Below are positions 55,968-64,000 of a stretch of 64,000 bases of DNA, one piece after another. The position numbers and the translations under genes were made by a program. The notes under the pieces are model-generated. The model did no database searches. It was not told the origin of the DNA and worked only from the letters and a program-made list of their open reading frames with translations. Origin of the DNA: Microbacterium sp. SL75 (GTDB lineage: Bacteria > Actinomycetota > Actinomycetes > Actinomycetales > Microbacteriaceae); NCBI RefSeq assembly GCF_026625865.1, contig NZ_CP113067.1, positions 1,240,001 through 1,304,000 on the forward strand, read 5' to 3'. The stretch's first letter is position 1, and each line of letters begins with the position of its first letter.

Positions 55968-56003
55968 TCTCGCACGACGCATTCATCACGGAACTGAGAA
56001 GAC

Positions 56004-58634
56004 ATGGCTGACGACATCACGCCCGAATCCGACGACGTCCGCGGCGAGCCGGCGCACGACCACGGGAAGATCGACCAGGTCGACCTCCAACTCGAGATGC
56101 AGCGGAGTTATCTCGACTACGCGATGAGCGTCATCGTCGGGCGCGCTCTGCCCGATGTGCGTGACGGCCTCAAGCCCGTGCACCGCCGTGTGATCTACGG
56201 CATGTACGACGGCGGTTTCCGTCCCGACAAGTCGTTCTCGAAGTGCGCCCGTGTGGTCGGCGAGGTGATGGGTCACTACCACCCGCACGGTGACGCCCCC
56301 ATCTACGACGCCCTCGTGCGCCTCGTGCAGCCGTGGTCTCTGCGCTACCCCCTCGCTCTCGGTCAGGGCAACTTCGGTTCGCCCGGCAACCAGGGTGCGG
56401 CCGCGCCCCGATACACCGAGACCAAGATGGCTCCTCTCGCGCTCGAGATGGTGCGCGACATCGAAGAAGAGACCGTCGACTTCCAGGACAACTACGACGG
56501 TCAGACCCAGGAACCGACGGTCCTTCCCGCGCGCTTCCCGAACCTGCTCGTCAACGGTTCGGTCGGCATCGCGGTCGGCATGGCCACGAACATCCCCCCG
56601 CACAACCTGCGCGAGGTCTCGTCCGGTGCCCTCTGGGCCCTCGAGAACCCGGATGCCACGCGCGAGGAGCTGCTCGAAGCGCTGATGGAGCGCATTCCCG
56701 GCCCCGACTTCCCGACGCGTGCGCAGATCCTCGGCACCCGCGGCATCAAGGACGCCTACCGCACCGGCCGAGGCTCGATCACGATGCGGGCCGTCGTCAA
56801 CATCGAGGAGATCCAGGGCCGCACGTGCCTCGTGATCACCGAGCTGCCCTACCAGGTGAACCCCGACAACGTCGCCGTCAAGATCGGCGACCTCGCTCGC
56901 GAGGGCAAGATCACGGGCGTCGCCGACATCCGCGACGAGAGTTCGGGGCGCACCGGTCAGCGCTTGGTCGTCGTGCTCAAGCGCGACGCCGTCGCGAAGG
57001 TCGTGCTGAACAACCTGTACAAGCACACGCAGCTGCAGGAGAACTTCGGCGCGAACATGCTCGCGATCGTCGACGGCGTGCCCCGCACCCTGTCTCTCGA
57101 CGGCTTCATCAGCCTGTGGATCGACCACCAGGTCGAGGTCATCGTGCGTCGCACGCAGTACCGCCTCCGCAAGGCCGAGGAGCGCATGCACATCCTGCGC
57201 GGCTATCTGAAGGCGCTCGACGCGCTCGACGACGTCATCGCGCTCATCCGTCGGTCGCCGACGGCTCAGGATGCCAACGAGGGCCTGCAGAAGCTTCTCG
57301 ACATCGACGACATCCAGGCGCAGGCCATCCTCGACATGCAGCTGCGTCGACTCGCGGCCCTCGAGCGTCAGAAGATCGTCGACGAGGCCACCGAGCTCGA
57401 GGCGCGGATCGCGGACTACAACGACATCCTCGCCACCCCCGCCCGTCAGCGCACCATCATCCGCGACGAGCTCACGGCGATCACCGATCGCTTCGGCGAC
57501 GACCGTCGCACCGAAATCCTGCACGGATTCGACGGCGACGTCTCGATCGAAGACCTCATCGCCGAAGAGGAGATGGTCGTCACGGTCACCCGCGACGGCT
57601 ATATCAAGCGCACACGCAGCGACAACTACCGCTCGCAGCATCGCGGCGGCAAGGGTGTGAAGGGCGCGCAGCTGCGCGCAGACGACGTGGTCGAGCACTT
57701 CTTCGTCACCACGACGCACCACTGGCTGTTGTTCTTCACGAACAAGGGTCGCGTGTACCGCTCGAAGGCCTACGAGGTCCCCGAGGCCGGCCGGGATGCC
57801 AAGGGTCAGCACGTCGCGAACCTGCTCGCCCTTCAGCCCGATGAGGAGATTGCGCAGATCCTCGACATCCGCGACTACAACGTCGCGACGTACCTCGTGC
57901 TCGCGACCCGCAACGGTCTCGTCAAGAAGACCCGCCTCGACGAGTACGACACCAACCGACAGGGCGGTGTGATCGCCATCAAGCTCCGCGGCCAGGTCGC
58001 GGAAGAGGGCGACGAGGCCGAACAGGGCGGTGCGGACGAGCTGGTCAGCGCCATGTTGGTCGACGAGGGCGATGACATCCTGCTCATCAGCCGCCTCGGA
58101 CAGTCGTTGCGGTTCTCCGCCACCGACAGTGCGCTGCGACCGATGGGTCGGTCGACCTCAGGCGTAAAGGGTATGGACTTCCGCGAGGGGGACAGCCTGC
58201 TCTCGGCATCGGTGGCGAAGGACGACGAATTCGTCTTCGTCGTGACCGAGGGCGGATACGCCAAGCGCACCGCGGTCACCGAGTACCGCATGCAGAACCG
58301 TGGTGGTCTGGGCATCAAGGTGGCTCGTCTGACCGATGATCGCGGCGTTCTCGCGGGCGGAATGATGGTGTCGGAGGGCGACGAGGTCCTCGTGGTTCTT
58401 GCCAGCGGCAAGGTGGTACGCTCTGCCGTGGCCGAGGTCCCCGCCAAGGGGCGCGACACCATGGGTGTCGTGTTCGCACGAGCCGGAGGTGATGACAGGA
58501 TCATCGCCATCGCCCGAAACGCAGAGCGGAACCTGACCGAGACGACGGAGACGACCACGGAGCCCGCCGCTTCCCCCGCGGACGAGGCCGACGCCTCCTC
58601 CTCCGAGACCCCCGAGGAAAGTACTGACGCATGA
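56004..58634 (+). CDS. gyrA: DNA gyrase subunit A
   Basis: An 876-residue breakage-reunion subunit. The catalytic tyrosine is Y137 in A-A-A-P-R-Y-T-E; the quinolone-resistance region reads [10 protein letters not shown], so the position equal to E. coli Ser83 is Ala98. The C-terminal half carries the beta-pinwheel with repeated G-x-x-x-R-S/T motifs and the GyrA box ([10 protein letters not shown]). An acidic Glu/Thr/Ser tail of about 35 residues ends it. Stop overlaps the DUF3566 gene by four bases. Confidence 0.98.
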   Translation: MADDITPESDDVRGEPAHDHGKIDQVDLQLEMQRSYLDYAMSVIVGRALPDVRDGLKPVHRRVIYGMYDGGFRPDKSFSKCARVVGEVMGHYHPHGDAPIYDALVRLVQPWSLRYPLALGQGNFGSPGNQGAAAPRYTETKMAPLALEMVRDIEEETVDFQDNYDGQTQEPTVLPARFPNLLVNGSVGIAVGMATNIPPHNLREVSSGALWALENPDATREELLEALMERIPGPDFPTRAQILGTRGIKDAYRTGRGSITMRAVVNIEEIQGRTCLVITELPYQVNPDNVAVKIGDLAREGKITGVADIRDESSGRTGQRLVVVLKRDAVAKVVLNNLYKHTQLQENFGANMLAIVDGVPRTLSLDGFISLWIDHQVEVIVRRTQYRLRKAEERMHILRGYLKALDALDDVIALIRRSPTAQDANEGLQKLLDIDDIQAQAILDMQLRRLAALERQKIVDEATELEARIADYNDILATPARQRTIIRDELTAITDRFGDDRRTEILHGFDGDVSIEDLIAEEEMVVTVTRDGYIKRTRSDNYRSQHRGGKGVKGAQLRADDVVEHFFVTTTHHWLLFFTNKGRVYRSKAYEVPEAGRDAKGQHVANLLALQPDEEIAQILDIRDYNVATYLVLATRNGLVKKTRLDEYDTNRQGGVIAIKLRGQVAEEGDEAEQGGADELVSAMLVDEGDDILLISRLGQSLRFSATDSALRPMGRSTSGVKGMDFREGDSLLSASVAKDDEFVFVVTEGGYAKRTAVTEYRMQNRGGLGIKVARLTDDRGVLAGGMMVSEGDEVLVVLASGKVVRSAVAEVPAKGRDTMGVVFARAGGDDRIIAIARNAERNLTETTETTTEPAASPADEADASSSETPEESTDA

Positions 58635-59032
58635 GCACGGTAGCCGACAAGCTCGCCAAGAAGTCGACTCACAAGACCCCCGCCAAGCAGGTCCGACTGC
58701 GCCTGGTGTACATCGACTTCTGGTCGGCGGTGAAGCTGTCGTTCCTGGCGGCGGTCGCCCTGGCCATCGTCACGGTGGTCTCGTACTTCCTGATCTACCT
58801 CGTTGTCTCGGCGACACTGCTGACGAAGCTCGATGAGTTCTTCACCAGCTTTACCGACGGTGGTGCGACCCTGTCCCAGTACGTCGGCCTTCCCCAGGTG
58901 ATGGCGTTCGCGGCCATCATCGCCATCTTGAACCTCGTCATCGTCACGGTGCTGGGCGCCGTGATGGCGGGCATCTACAACCTGGCGGTCAAGGTCACCG
59001 GCGGCCTTCTCGTCGGGTTCACCTCGAACTGA
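58631..59032 (+). CDS. DUF3566 transmembrane protein
   Basis: A 133-residue protein with the DUF3566 layout: a Lys-rich tail, [17 protein letters not shown], then two membrane helices (about residues 38-65 and 92-118) around a short outside loop. It sits after gyrA in Actinobacteria (equivalent to Rv0007 of M. tuberculosis), overlapping the gyrA stop (ATGA). Its role is unknown. Confidence 0.9.
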   Translation: MSTVADKLAKKSTHKTPAKQVRLRLVYIDFWSAVKLSFLAAVALAIVTVVSYFLIYLVVSATLLTKLDEFFTSFTDGGATLSQYVGLPQVMAFAAIIAILNLVIVTVLGAVMAGIYNLAVKVTGGLLVGFTSN

Positions 59033-59097
59033 CGTCGATTCGTCAAAACCTCGCGAGTCCGGTAAAGTCTTCGAGGTTGACATCACGTCAGCGAGAC

Positions 59098-59171
59098 GGG
59101 GCTATAGCTCAGGCGGTTAGAGCGCTTCACTGATAATGAAGAGGTCCCAGGTTCAAGTCCTGGTAGCCCCA
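59098..59171 (+). tRNA. tRNA-Ile (GAT anticodon)
   Basis: A 74-nt cloverleaf: acceptor GGGGCTA/TAGCCCC, anticodon arm CTTCA-CTGATAA-TGAAG with GAT, T-arm containing GTTCAAGT. Discriminator A at 59171. The 3' CCA is not encoded and must be added by Cca. A TAAAGT hexamer 30 bp upstream is a possible -10 element. Confidence 0.97.
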
Positions 59172-59184
59172 CCCCTTCCCTCGC

Positions 59185-59257
59185 GGGGCCTTAGCTCAGC
59201 TGGTAGAGCGCCTGCTTTGCAAGCAGGATGTCAGGAGTTCGAATCTCCTAGGCTCCA
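59185..59257 (+). tRNA. tRNA-Ala (TGC anticodon)
   Basis: A 73-nt cloverleaf: acceptor GGGGCCT/AGGCTCC with one G-T pair, anticodon arm CCTGC-TTTGCAA-GCAGG with TGC, T-arm with GTTCGAAT. The G-T pair is at the third position of the acceptor stem, the G3-U70-type mark for alanine. Encoded CCA absent. It is 13 bp after tRNA-Ile and is co-transcribed with it. Confidence 0.97.
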
Positions 59258-59266
59258 CAATCGAGA

Positions 59267-59305
59267 AAGAAGAGCCGGTCCATCGGGACCGGCTCTTCTT
59301 CTTTT
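59267..59305 (+). terminator. Terminator after tRNA-Ala
   Basis: A perfect 15-bp stem (59267-59281 with 59286-59300, loop ATCG) followed by CTTTTCC. It ends the tRNA transcript and may also serve the convergent acyltransferase gene. Confidence 0.9.
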
Positions 59306-59317
59306 CCGCCGTCGCTC

Positions 59318-60580
59318 TCACGAGGCGCGTCGTCGCCGCCCTCTTCGGAGCAGAACGACGGATGCCGTGTACAGGACCGCTCCGCCGACCGCGAGGACCG
59401 TGTTCATCCCCTGCAGCGTCACGGCGAAGGGCGGGAGGAATGCGCAGAACCACGCGATCGCCAGGATGACCGATCCCGGTGCCGGCGGAAGGTCGCCCAG
59501 CGCCTCGAATCGGATCAGGATCAGCGAGAGCAACCCGAGCACGATCGCCGTCGCCAGGAAGACCAGGGGGCGCGTCGCCCACCACTGCGGACTCGCGGGT
59601 GCGGGAGCTGCGCCGGGGATGAGCAGGGCGATCCCCGAGATGATGAGGATGACGGGCAGGTGCCACAGGTACACCGTCATCAGGCGGGATCCGACCGCGA
59701 ACACCACCCCCTGCGCGAGGCGCGTGCGCATGAGCGCGGTGAGCGCGGGCTTCGCCAGACGCAGCAGACACGCCTGAGCGAGACCGAACAGCACGAGGGG
59801 AAGAGTGGGCGGGTTGAGATTCGCCAGCATGTTGTCGGAGTAGGGCCCCCACACGACCACGGCGCCGACCACGAGGTAGCAGGCGGTCGCGAGGGCGAGG
59901 AGAGATACCGCCGAGCGGCGATCGAACCACCCGTCGCGGTACCAGAATCCCAGCTGCTGGATGAGGGGCCAGACGAACAGGAGATTGAGGTAGCCCAGTT
60001 CCTCCACCCCGGAGAGGAACCGTAGGGCGTCCACCGCCACGACTGCGGTCAGAAGCACCGCGAGGGTTCCCCGAGGGGCCCGCGCATGCCACTGAGCGGC
60101 GAGGGGGACCACCGCCTGGCACAACAGGTATGCGGCCAGGAACCACAGCGGCATCCCGACTCCGACGACGGCGGCGGCGACCAGCGACGGATCGACCCCG
60201 ATGGCGGTGGCGGCGACCAGGACGACCGCGACGAAGAGGAACAGGGGCAGGGCCGGTTGCGCCAGCCGCAACGTCCGCGAACGCACGAAGCCGAGGGCAT
60301 CACCGCCGCGGGCCGTCCACGTCGCCCACCCCGCCGCGGAAGCGAATCCGCCGACGACGAAGAAGAGCGGCATGATCTGTCCGAACCAGGTCGCGGTATC
60401 GAACCAGGGCTGCATCTCTGCGGGCCGTGAGGTGACGAGGGAGCCGGCGGGGCCCCACCCCACCCCGACCTGCAGCAAGTGCACGATGACCACGAAGCAC
60501 ACGGCCGTGACGCGGGCGAGATCCAGAGTCAGATCGCGGCGCGAGATATCCGGCGTCGTCGTCGAGAGCGCTGTATGCAT
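59318..60580 (-). CDS. Acyltransferase 3 family membrane protein
   Basis: A 420-residue integral membrane protein with about ten hydrophobic segments and the Acyltransferase_3 opening L-D-L-A-R-V-T-A-V-C-F-V-V-I-V-H (catalytic-type His in the first helix) and F-F-V-V-G-G-F. A C-terminal Arg-rich tail ends it. Such proteins O-acylate sugars or lipids at the cell surface. The substrate is unknown. It sits between tRNA-Ala and the NUDIX gene and is not part of the conserved gyrA neighbourhood, so it is probably accessory. Confidence 0.85.
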   Translation of the reverse strand: MHTALSTTTPDISRRDLTLDLARVTAVCFVVIVHLLQVGVGWGPAGSLVTSRPAEMQPWFDTATWFGQIMPLFFVVGGFASAAGWATWTARGGDALGFVRSRTLRLAQPALPLFLFVAVVLVAATAIGVDPSLVAAAVVGVGMPLWFLAAYLLCQAVVPLAAQWHARAPRGTLAVLLTAVVAVDALRFLSGVEELGYLNLLFVWPLIQQLGFWYRDGWFDRRSAVSLLALATACYLVVGAVVVWGPYSDNMLANLNPPTLPLVLFGLAQACLLRLAKPALTALMRTRLAQGVVFAVGSRLMTVYLWHLPVILIISGIALLIPGAAPAPASPQWWATRPLVFLATAIVLGLLSLILIRFEALGDLPPAPGSVILAIAWFCAFLPPFAVTLQGMNTVLAVGGAVLYTASVVLLRRGRRRRAS

Positions 60581-60656
60581 GGCACCATCGTGGCGGGTAC
60601 CGGTCCCTCACCGTCAACTCCGACACGCGGGTGAGCACCCTCGCTAGAGTCTGGTC

Positions 60657-61088
60657 ATGGACATGCGCGTGGCCGCGTACGCCGTCGTCACCGACGCCGA
60701 CGACCGTGTGCTGCTCGCCCACTGGATAGACGGCCGGCGAGGGGCGTGGACCCTTCCCGGCGGGGGCCTCGAGGACGGTGAAGACCCCGTCCACGCGGTG
60801 CGCCGCGAAGTGCGCGAAGAAACGGGGTTCCGCGTCGTCGTCGACGACCTGCTCGGCATCCATTCTCGGGTGATTCCGGCCGAAGCTCGGCTCGCGGGCG
60901 GAGCCACGGGTCCGCTGCACGCGTTGCGGATCGTCTACCGCGCACGCGTCGTGGGTGGCCGGCTGAGATTCGAGACCGACGGATCGACCGACAGGGCCGA
61001 GTGGTTCACCCTCGCGGCCACGCGGAAGCTTCGACGTGTTCAGCTCGTCGACGTAGCCCTGCGGATGGCAGGCCTCCTCGGCTCCTGA
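60657..61088 (+). CDS. NUDIX hydrolase
   Basis: A 143-residue protein with a complete Nudix box between G36 and F58 (G-G-L-E-D-G-E then R-R-E-V-R-E-E-T-G-F). It hydrolyses a nucleoside diphosphate linked to another moiety; the substrate is open. The ATG at 60657 is only six bases after a TAGAGT hexamer, so the mRNA may be leaderless. A short A-L-R-I-V-Y-R-A segment after the box forms the second strand set. Confidence 0.92.
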   Translation: MDMRVAAYAVVTDADDRVLLAHWIDGRRGAWTLPGGGLEDGEDPVHAVRREVREETGFRVVVDDLLGIHSRVIPAEARLAGGATGPLHALRIVYRARVVGGRLRFETDGSTDRAEWFTLAATRKLRRVQLVDVALRMAGLLGS

Positions 61089-61091
61089 GCG

Positions 61092-61565
61092 TCAGGCGCG
61101 CTCCACCGTGATGTCGGCGACGGTTGCGCCGTAAGAGGCGATGAGCTCATCGGCCTCGACGAACACGCTGTAACCGTGCGCTCCGGCCCCCATGGCGATG
61201 CGCGTGCCCACGATGCGTTCGTCGGCGAAGACCGGCCAGTCGGTCGTGCTGCCGATGGGGACGATGGTGCCTCGCTCGTAGCCGGTGGCGGCGAGGGCCA
61301 GCTCGGGCTCCGGGAGGCGCAGCTTGTTGACCCCGACCACCGCACGCAGCTTCGGCCAAGAGATGGCACGGTCACCGGGCACGAGAGCGAACAGGTACGT
61401 GTCGTCGGACCGCTTGACGACCAGCGTCTTCACAATGGATGCAGAGGGGATGCCGAGGAGCTCGGCCGCCTCGTCGAGGCTCGACGCCGCCGGACGCTCA
61501 CGCACATCGACCGAGAGGCCGCGCTCTCGCGCGGCCTCTCGGACTCTGATGGTGGGATCGCTCAC
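61092..61565 (-). CDS. YbaK/ProX-type aminoacyl-tRNA deacylase
   Basis: A 157-residue YbaK-domain protein. Landmarks are I-V-K-T-L-V-V-K (the conserved Lys pair), L-V-P-G-D-R-A-I-S-W, and the Gly-Gly-type end (M-G-A-G-A-H-G-Y). Family members hydrolyse mischarged Cys- or Ala-tRNA. GTG at 61565 overlaps the stop of the upstream gene by four bases (GTGA), and homology begins soon after. The specificity (Pro vs Cys) is not clear. Confidence 0.85.
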   Translation of the reverse strand: MSDPTIRVREAARERGLSVDVRERPAASSLDEAAELLGIPSASIVKTLVVKRSDDTYLFALVPGDRAISWPKLRAVVGVNKLRLPEPELALAATGYERGTIVPIGSTTDWPVFADERIVGTRIAMGAGAHGYSVFVEADELIASYGATVADITVERA

Positions 61566-62134
61566 GCGTCGGGTGCGCGCAGCGGGTCGTCCGCCACCCA
61601 CAGCTCATCGTCAGCGCGCAGCGTCTGCCACGCGGCGTAGGCGACGCCCGCAGCGGCGACCACACCGAGGATGATGGCGATGACGCCACCGGCACCGATG
61701 CCGTCGTGCTGCGAGGGAAGCTTCTTGGCGAGACGCTTCGACGCCTGCTTGCCGTACTTCTCGGCGCGCTTGGCGTACTTGTGCGTGTCGAGCTCGAAAC
61801 CACGGCCCTTCGCGAGGCGGTCACGGGTGTCACCCGCGGCGTCCCACACCGACATCGCTCCGCCGACGACGGCACCGGCCGCGGGAACGACCTTGTGGCT
61901 GAGGAAGCGATTGCTGTACTTCACGCTCTTGTCGACGTACGGAGCGGCGTACTTGTTGTACCCGTCCTGCACGGCGGGGACGAGATCTTCGCGGCTGAAG
62001 CGACCGAGCTGGTGGCCGGCTTCTCGAGCGACCTTCCCGCTCTCGCCCAGCAGCACCTGCTGCGACTCCCACACCTTTGCGGCGTGCTTCTGGAGCTTGC
62101 GCAGTTCCTTCTTGCTCTTGCGGCTGAGGCCCAC
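61562..62134 (-). CDS. Conserved actinobacterial membrane-associated hypothetical protein
   Basis: A 190-residue protein. A Lys/Arg-rich helical part (M-G-L-S-R-K-S-K-K-E-L-R-K-L-Q-K-H-A) and a Lys/Tyr-rich middle are followed by one membrane segment (I-G-A-G-G-V-I-A-I-I-L-G-V-V-A-A-A-G, about residues 147-165) and an acidic tail. It is found next to the cyclophilin gene in related genomes and has been labelled DNA helicase, for which there is no motif here. Function unknown. It is divergent from ppiA (100 bp). Confidence 0.75.
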   Translation of the reverse strand: MGLSRKSKKELRKLQKHAAKVWESQQVLLGESGKVAREAGHQLGRFSREDLVPAVQDGYNKYAAPYVDKSVKYSNRFLSHKVVPAAGAVVGGAMSVWDAAGDTRDRLAKGRGFELDTHKYAKRAEKYGKQASKRLAKKLPSQHDGIGAGGVIAIILGVVAAAGVAYAAWQTLRADDELWVADDPLRAPDA

Positions 62135-62234
62135 GGCTCATCCTCCCTGTCGATGGGATGTACGTTCGTTCATCTTGCCAGAACGGGTCGCCGGCACCGC
62201 CGACCCTTGCAGATAACTCTGAGAGAATGTACCC

Positions 62235-62792
62235 ATGGCCAACCACACCGCCGTAGCGACCCTGCACACCAACCACGGCGACATCGTCGTCAACCTGTTC
62301 GGCGACCACGCTCCGCGTACCGTCCGCAACTTCGTCGGACTCTCCGACGGAACCCAGGAGTGGACGAACCCGGCGACGGGCGCCAAGGGCGAGGGCCCTC
62401 TCTACAAGGACGTCATCTTCCACCGGATCATCCCCAACTTCATGATCCAGGGCGGCGACCCGCTCGGTCAGGGCATCGGTGGACCGGGATACAACTTCAA
62501 CGACGAGATCAGCCCCGAGCTGGACTTCACCCAGCCCTACAAGCTCGCCATGGCCAACGCCGGTCTGCGCCGCAACGCCATCACCGGCCAGCCCGAGGGC
62601 ACCAACGGATCGCAGTTCTTCATCACGACCGACCCGACTCCGTGGCTCCAGGGCAAGCACACCATCTTCGGTGAGGTGGCCGACGAGGCCTCGAAGGCCG
62701 TCGTCGACAAGATCGCCGCCGTTCCCACCGCTGCGGGCGACCGCCCGATCGAGCCCGTCGTGCTCCAGTCGGTCGACGTCGTCTCGGTCTGA
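62235..62792 (+). CDS. ppiA: Cyclophilin-type peptidyl-prolyl isomerase
   Basis: A 185-residue cytosolic cyclophilin. The catalytic core shows F-H-R-I-I-P-N-F-M-I-Q-G-G-D (the F-H-R-x-x-x-x-F-M-x-Q-G-G motif) and G-S-Q-F-F-I-T and W-L-Q-G-K-H-T-I-F-G. It speeds cis-trans proline isomerisation. No signal peptide is present. It is followed within 20 bp by the rhomboid gene on the same strand. Confidence 0.95.
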   Translation: MANHTAVATLHTNHGDIVVNLFGDHAPRTVRNFVGLSDGTQEWTNPATGAKGEGPLYKDVIFHRIIPNFMIQGGDPLGQGIGGPGYNFNDEISPELDFTQPYKLAMANAGLRRNAITGQPEGTNGSQFFITTDPTPWLQGKHTIFGEVADEASKAVVDKIAAVPTAAGDRPIEPVVLQSVDVVSV

Positions 62793-62810
62793 CCTTCCAG
62801 GCGGCGGCGG

Positions 62811-63737
62811 GTGTCCACAACTGACGAGTTCCGTCGTAACAGCGACAACTTCTGTTATCGGCATCCCGACCGGCAGAGCTTCGTGCTGTGTCAGCGGTGC
62901 ATGCGCACCGTGTGCTCGGAGTGTCGTACACCCGCCGCCGTCGGAGTCATCTGCCCCGAGTGCATGGCGCAGCAGCGCGCCTCGCAAACCCCTGCTCAGA
63001 AGAAGGCCCAGCGTCGCTGGGCATCGCGTCCCGTGTCGTTGGTCGCGTCCGGCAGACCGCAGATGACGCTGGGCATCATCGCCGTCACCGGACTCGCCTA
63101 CGTCATCGGTCTGATCCCCGGTGTGGGCGGGGTCGTGCGAAACCTGCTTGCGTTCAACAGCCTCTACCTCGTGCCGCAACTGGGTGTGCTGGAGCCGTGG
63201 CGCCTGCTGACGGTCGCCCTCGTCCACAGCGGCTTCTTCCACGTGGGCCTGAACATGCTCGCGCTCTGGTTCATCGGGCGCAGCCTCGAGCCCCTGCTCG
63301 GCCGCGGTCGTTTTCTCGCGCTCTATCTGATCGGCGCGCTGGGCGGATCCGTTGCGGTCGCGCTCCTCGCCCCCGGCGTGTCCACGGTCGGTGCCTCGGG
63401 CGCGATCTTCGCGTTGTTCGGTGCCCTCCTGGTGATCGGAAGGCACATCGGGGCGGACATCCGCGTCATCGCCCTGCTCATCGCCATCAACTTCGCCTGG
63501 CCGTTCGTGATCGCGGCCATCGGTGCCATCGGGTCGGGCGACTTCGCCGGATCCCTCGCGGCGGTGGGCATCTCGTGGCAGGCCCACCTCGGCGGTCTCG
63601 TCACCGGAGCGGGAGTGGGGCTGATCTATGCACGCACCCGTGCGGCGGCGCAGAAGCGCCTGCAGATCGGTCTGCTGGTCGGGTTCAGCGTTCTGCTGAT
63701 CGCCCTGCTGGCAATCCCGGCTCTCTTCTACGTCTGA
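62811..63737 (+). CDS. Rhomboid-family intramembrane protease with N-terminal zinc-finger
   Basis: A 308-residue protein. The first 55 residues hold paired C/H ligands (C15, H18, C27, C30, C35, C38, C48, C51), like a B-box zinc finger. Six to seven membrane helices follow. The catalytic dyad is S196 in V-G-A-S-G-A-I-F and H259 in A-H-L-G-G. The GTG at 62811 gives this complete N-terminus. Such fusions are usual in Actinobacteria next to ppiA. Substrates are unknown. Confidence 0.9.
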   Translation: MSTTDEFRRNSDNFCYRHPDRQSFVLCQRCMRTVCSECRTPAAVGVICPECMAQQRASQTPAQKKAQRRWASRPVSLVASGRPQMTLGIIAVTGLAYVIGLIPGVGGVVRNLLAFNSLYLVPQLGVLEPWRLLTVALVHSGFFHVGLNMLALWFIGRSLEPLLGRGRFLALYLIGALGGSVAVALLAPGVSTVGASGAIFALFGALLVIGRHIGADIRVIALLIAINFAWPFVIAAIGAIGSGDFAGSLAAVGISWQAHLGGLVTGAGVGLIYARTRAAAQKRLQIGLLVGFSVLLIALLAIPALFYV

Positions 63738-63740
63738 GAG

Positions 63741-63761
63741 TTATCCACAGCCCCGTCCACA
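63741..63761. promoter_or_regulatory. DnaA box pair between rhomboid and crgA genes
   Basis: TTATCCACA (63741-63749), a perfect DnaA box, is followed by a near box CCGTCCACA (63753-63761). It lies about 13 kb from oriC in the gap between two convergent genes, so it may titrate DnaA rather than control a gene. Confidence 0.4.
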
Positions 63762-63788
63762 GGTGGGGATGAATTACACGTGTGTAAG

Positions 63789-64000
63789 TCAGCGCCACTT
63801 CGTGGTCATGAGGAACCCGACGAAGGCGATGCCGAAGCCGATGACGAGGTTCCACGGACCGATACCCGGGATCGGGAACTGCGAGTTGCTGAGATAGAAC
63901 ACCAGCACCCACACGAGGCCGATGAGCATGAGGCCGATCATGATGGGCAGGAACCACACGGGGTTCGGAGCCGATCCGCCTTCGTTGCGCTCAGCGATCG
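63789..64000 (-). CDS. crgA: Cell division protein CrgA, C-terminal part
   Basis: The last 70 codons of a leftward gene that enters from the right edge. The frame reads A-E-R-N-E-G-G-S-A-P-N-P-V-W-F-L-P-I-M and ends N-L-V-I-G-F-G-I-A-F-V-G-F-L-M-T-T-K-W-R, with two membrane segments and the CrgA/UPF0233 signature. CrgA helps assemble the divisome in Actinobacteria and lies near pknB. The N-terminus is outside the window. Confidence 0.92.
   Translation of the reverse strand, partial: IAERNEGGSAPNPVWFLPIMIGLMLIGLVWVLVFYLSNSQFPIPGIGPWNLVIGFGIAFVGFLMTTKWR

Noticed and set aside
53799..55982. Long antisense open frame opposite gyrB (727 codons) and a similar one opposite gyrA
   Set aside because: High GC gives long open frames opposite real genes. 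The translation is rich in Arg, Asp, Val and His without domains, while the sense strand encodes clear gyrase.

Overview
The window is high-GC actinobacterial DNA carrying the chromosomal replication origin. The conserved block rsmG-khpB-yidC-yidD-rnpA-rpmH / dnaA-oriC-dnaN-recF-(DUF721)-gyrB-gyrA-(DUF3566)-tRNA-Ile-tRNA-Ala is in the standard actinobacterial order. parA-parB, trxB-trxA, murJ, a DUF6049 gene and cca lie on the rsmG side; a cyclophilin, a rhomboid protein and crgA lie on the gyrA side. Protein-level resemblance and intergenic style suggest Microbacterium or a close relative in Microbacteriaceae; the genus is an inference.

Layout. 1-2.5 kb: 5' part of a secreted RCC1-repeat protein gene, then a graveyard of an IS3-type fragment inside a broken RibD/DHFR-like gene. 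2.5-8.1 kb: oligopeptide-type ABC importer (binding lipoprotein, two permeases, one double ATPase). 8.4-12.5 kb: sulfur genes (SfnG-like dimethylsulfone monooxygenase, a second LLM flavin monooxygenase, O-acetylhomoserine sulfhydrylase), with three hairpin repeats between two convergent genes. 12.5-14.4 kb: ATP-grasp protein and a methyltransferase. 14.4-17.7 kb: a WXG100-like protein, a DUF1023 alpha/beta hydrolase with its own WxG motif, an intact lipoprotein and a frameshifted paralogue of it. 17.8-21.3 kb: ABC exporter plus DesK/LiaS-type two-component system. 21.4-25.9 kb: probable defence island (PIN-domain protein, C5 cytosine methyltransferase, ParB-fold protein, PD-(D/E)XK-like protein). 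26.1-30.3 kb: aldehyde dehydrogenase, DUF779 partner and a GAF-domain regulator. 30.4-41.2 kb: housekeeping genes up to parB. 41.2-45.7 kb: parA and a gene-poor stretch of about 2.7 kb holding six parS sites. 45.7-64 kb: the origin block.

How it works together. The core controls start, segregation and topology of replication: DnaA binds boxes between rpmH and dnaA and between dnaA and dnaN, and ParB loads on the parS cluster about 6-8 kb from oriC. YidC, YidD, RnpA and L34 link ribosome and tRNA maturation to membrane insertion. The accessory half before 30 kb is a patchwork of nutrient scavenging (peptides, organosulfur, aldehydes) and probable conflict systems. The two most interesting loci are the four-gene PIN/MTase/ParB/PD-(D/E)XK island and the WXG100/lipase/lipoprotein locus, which looks like a type VII-style effector with duplicated immunity genes.
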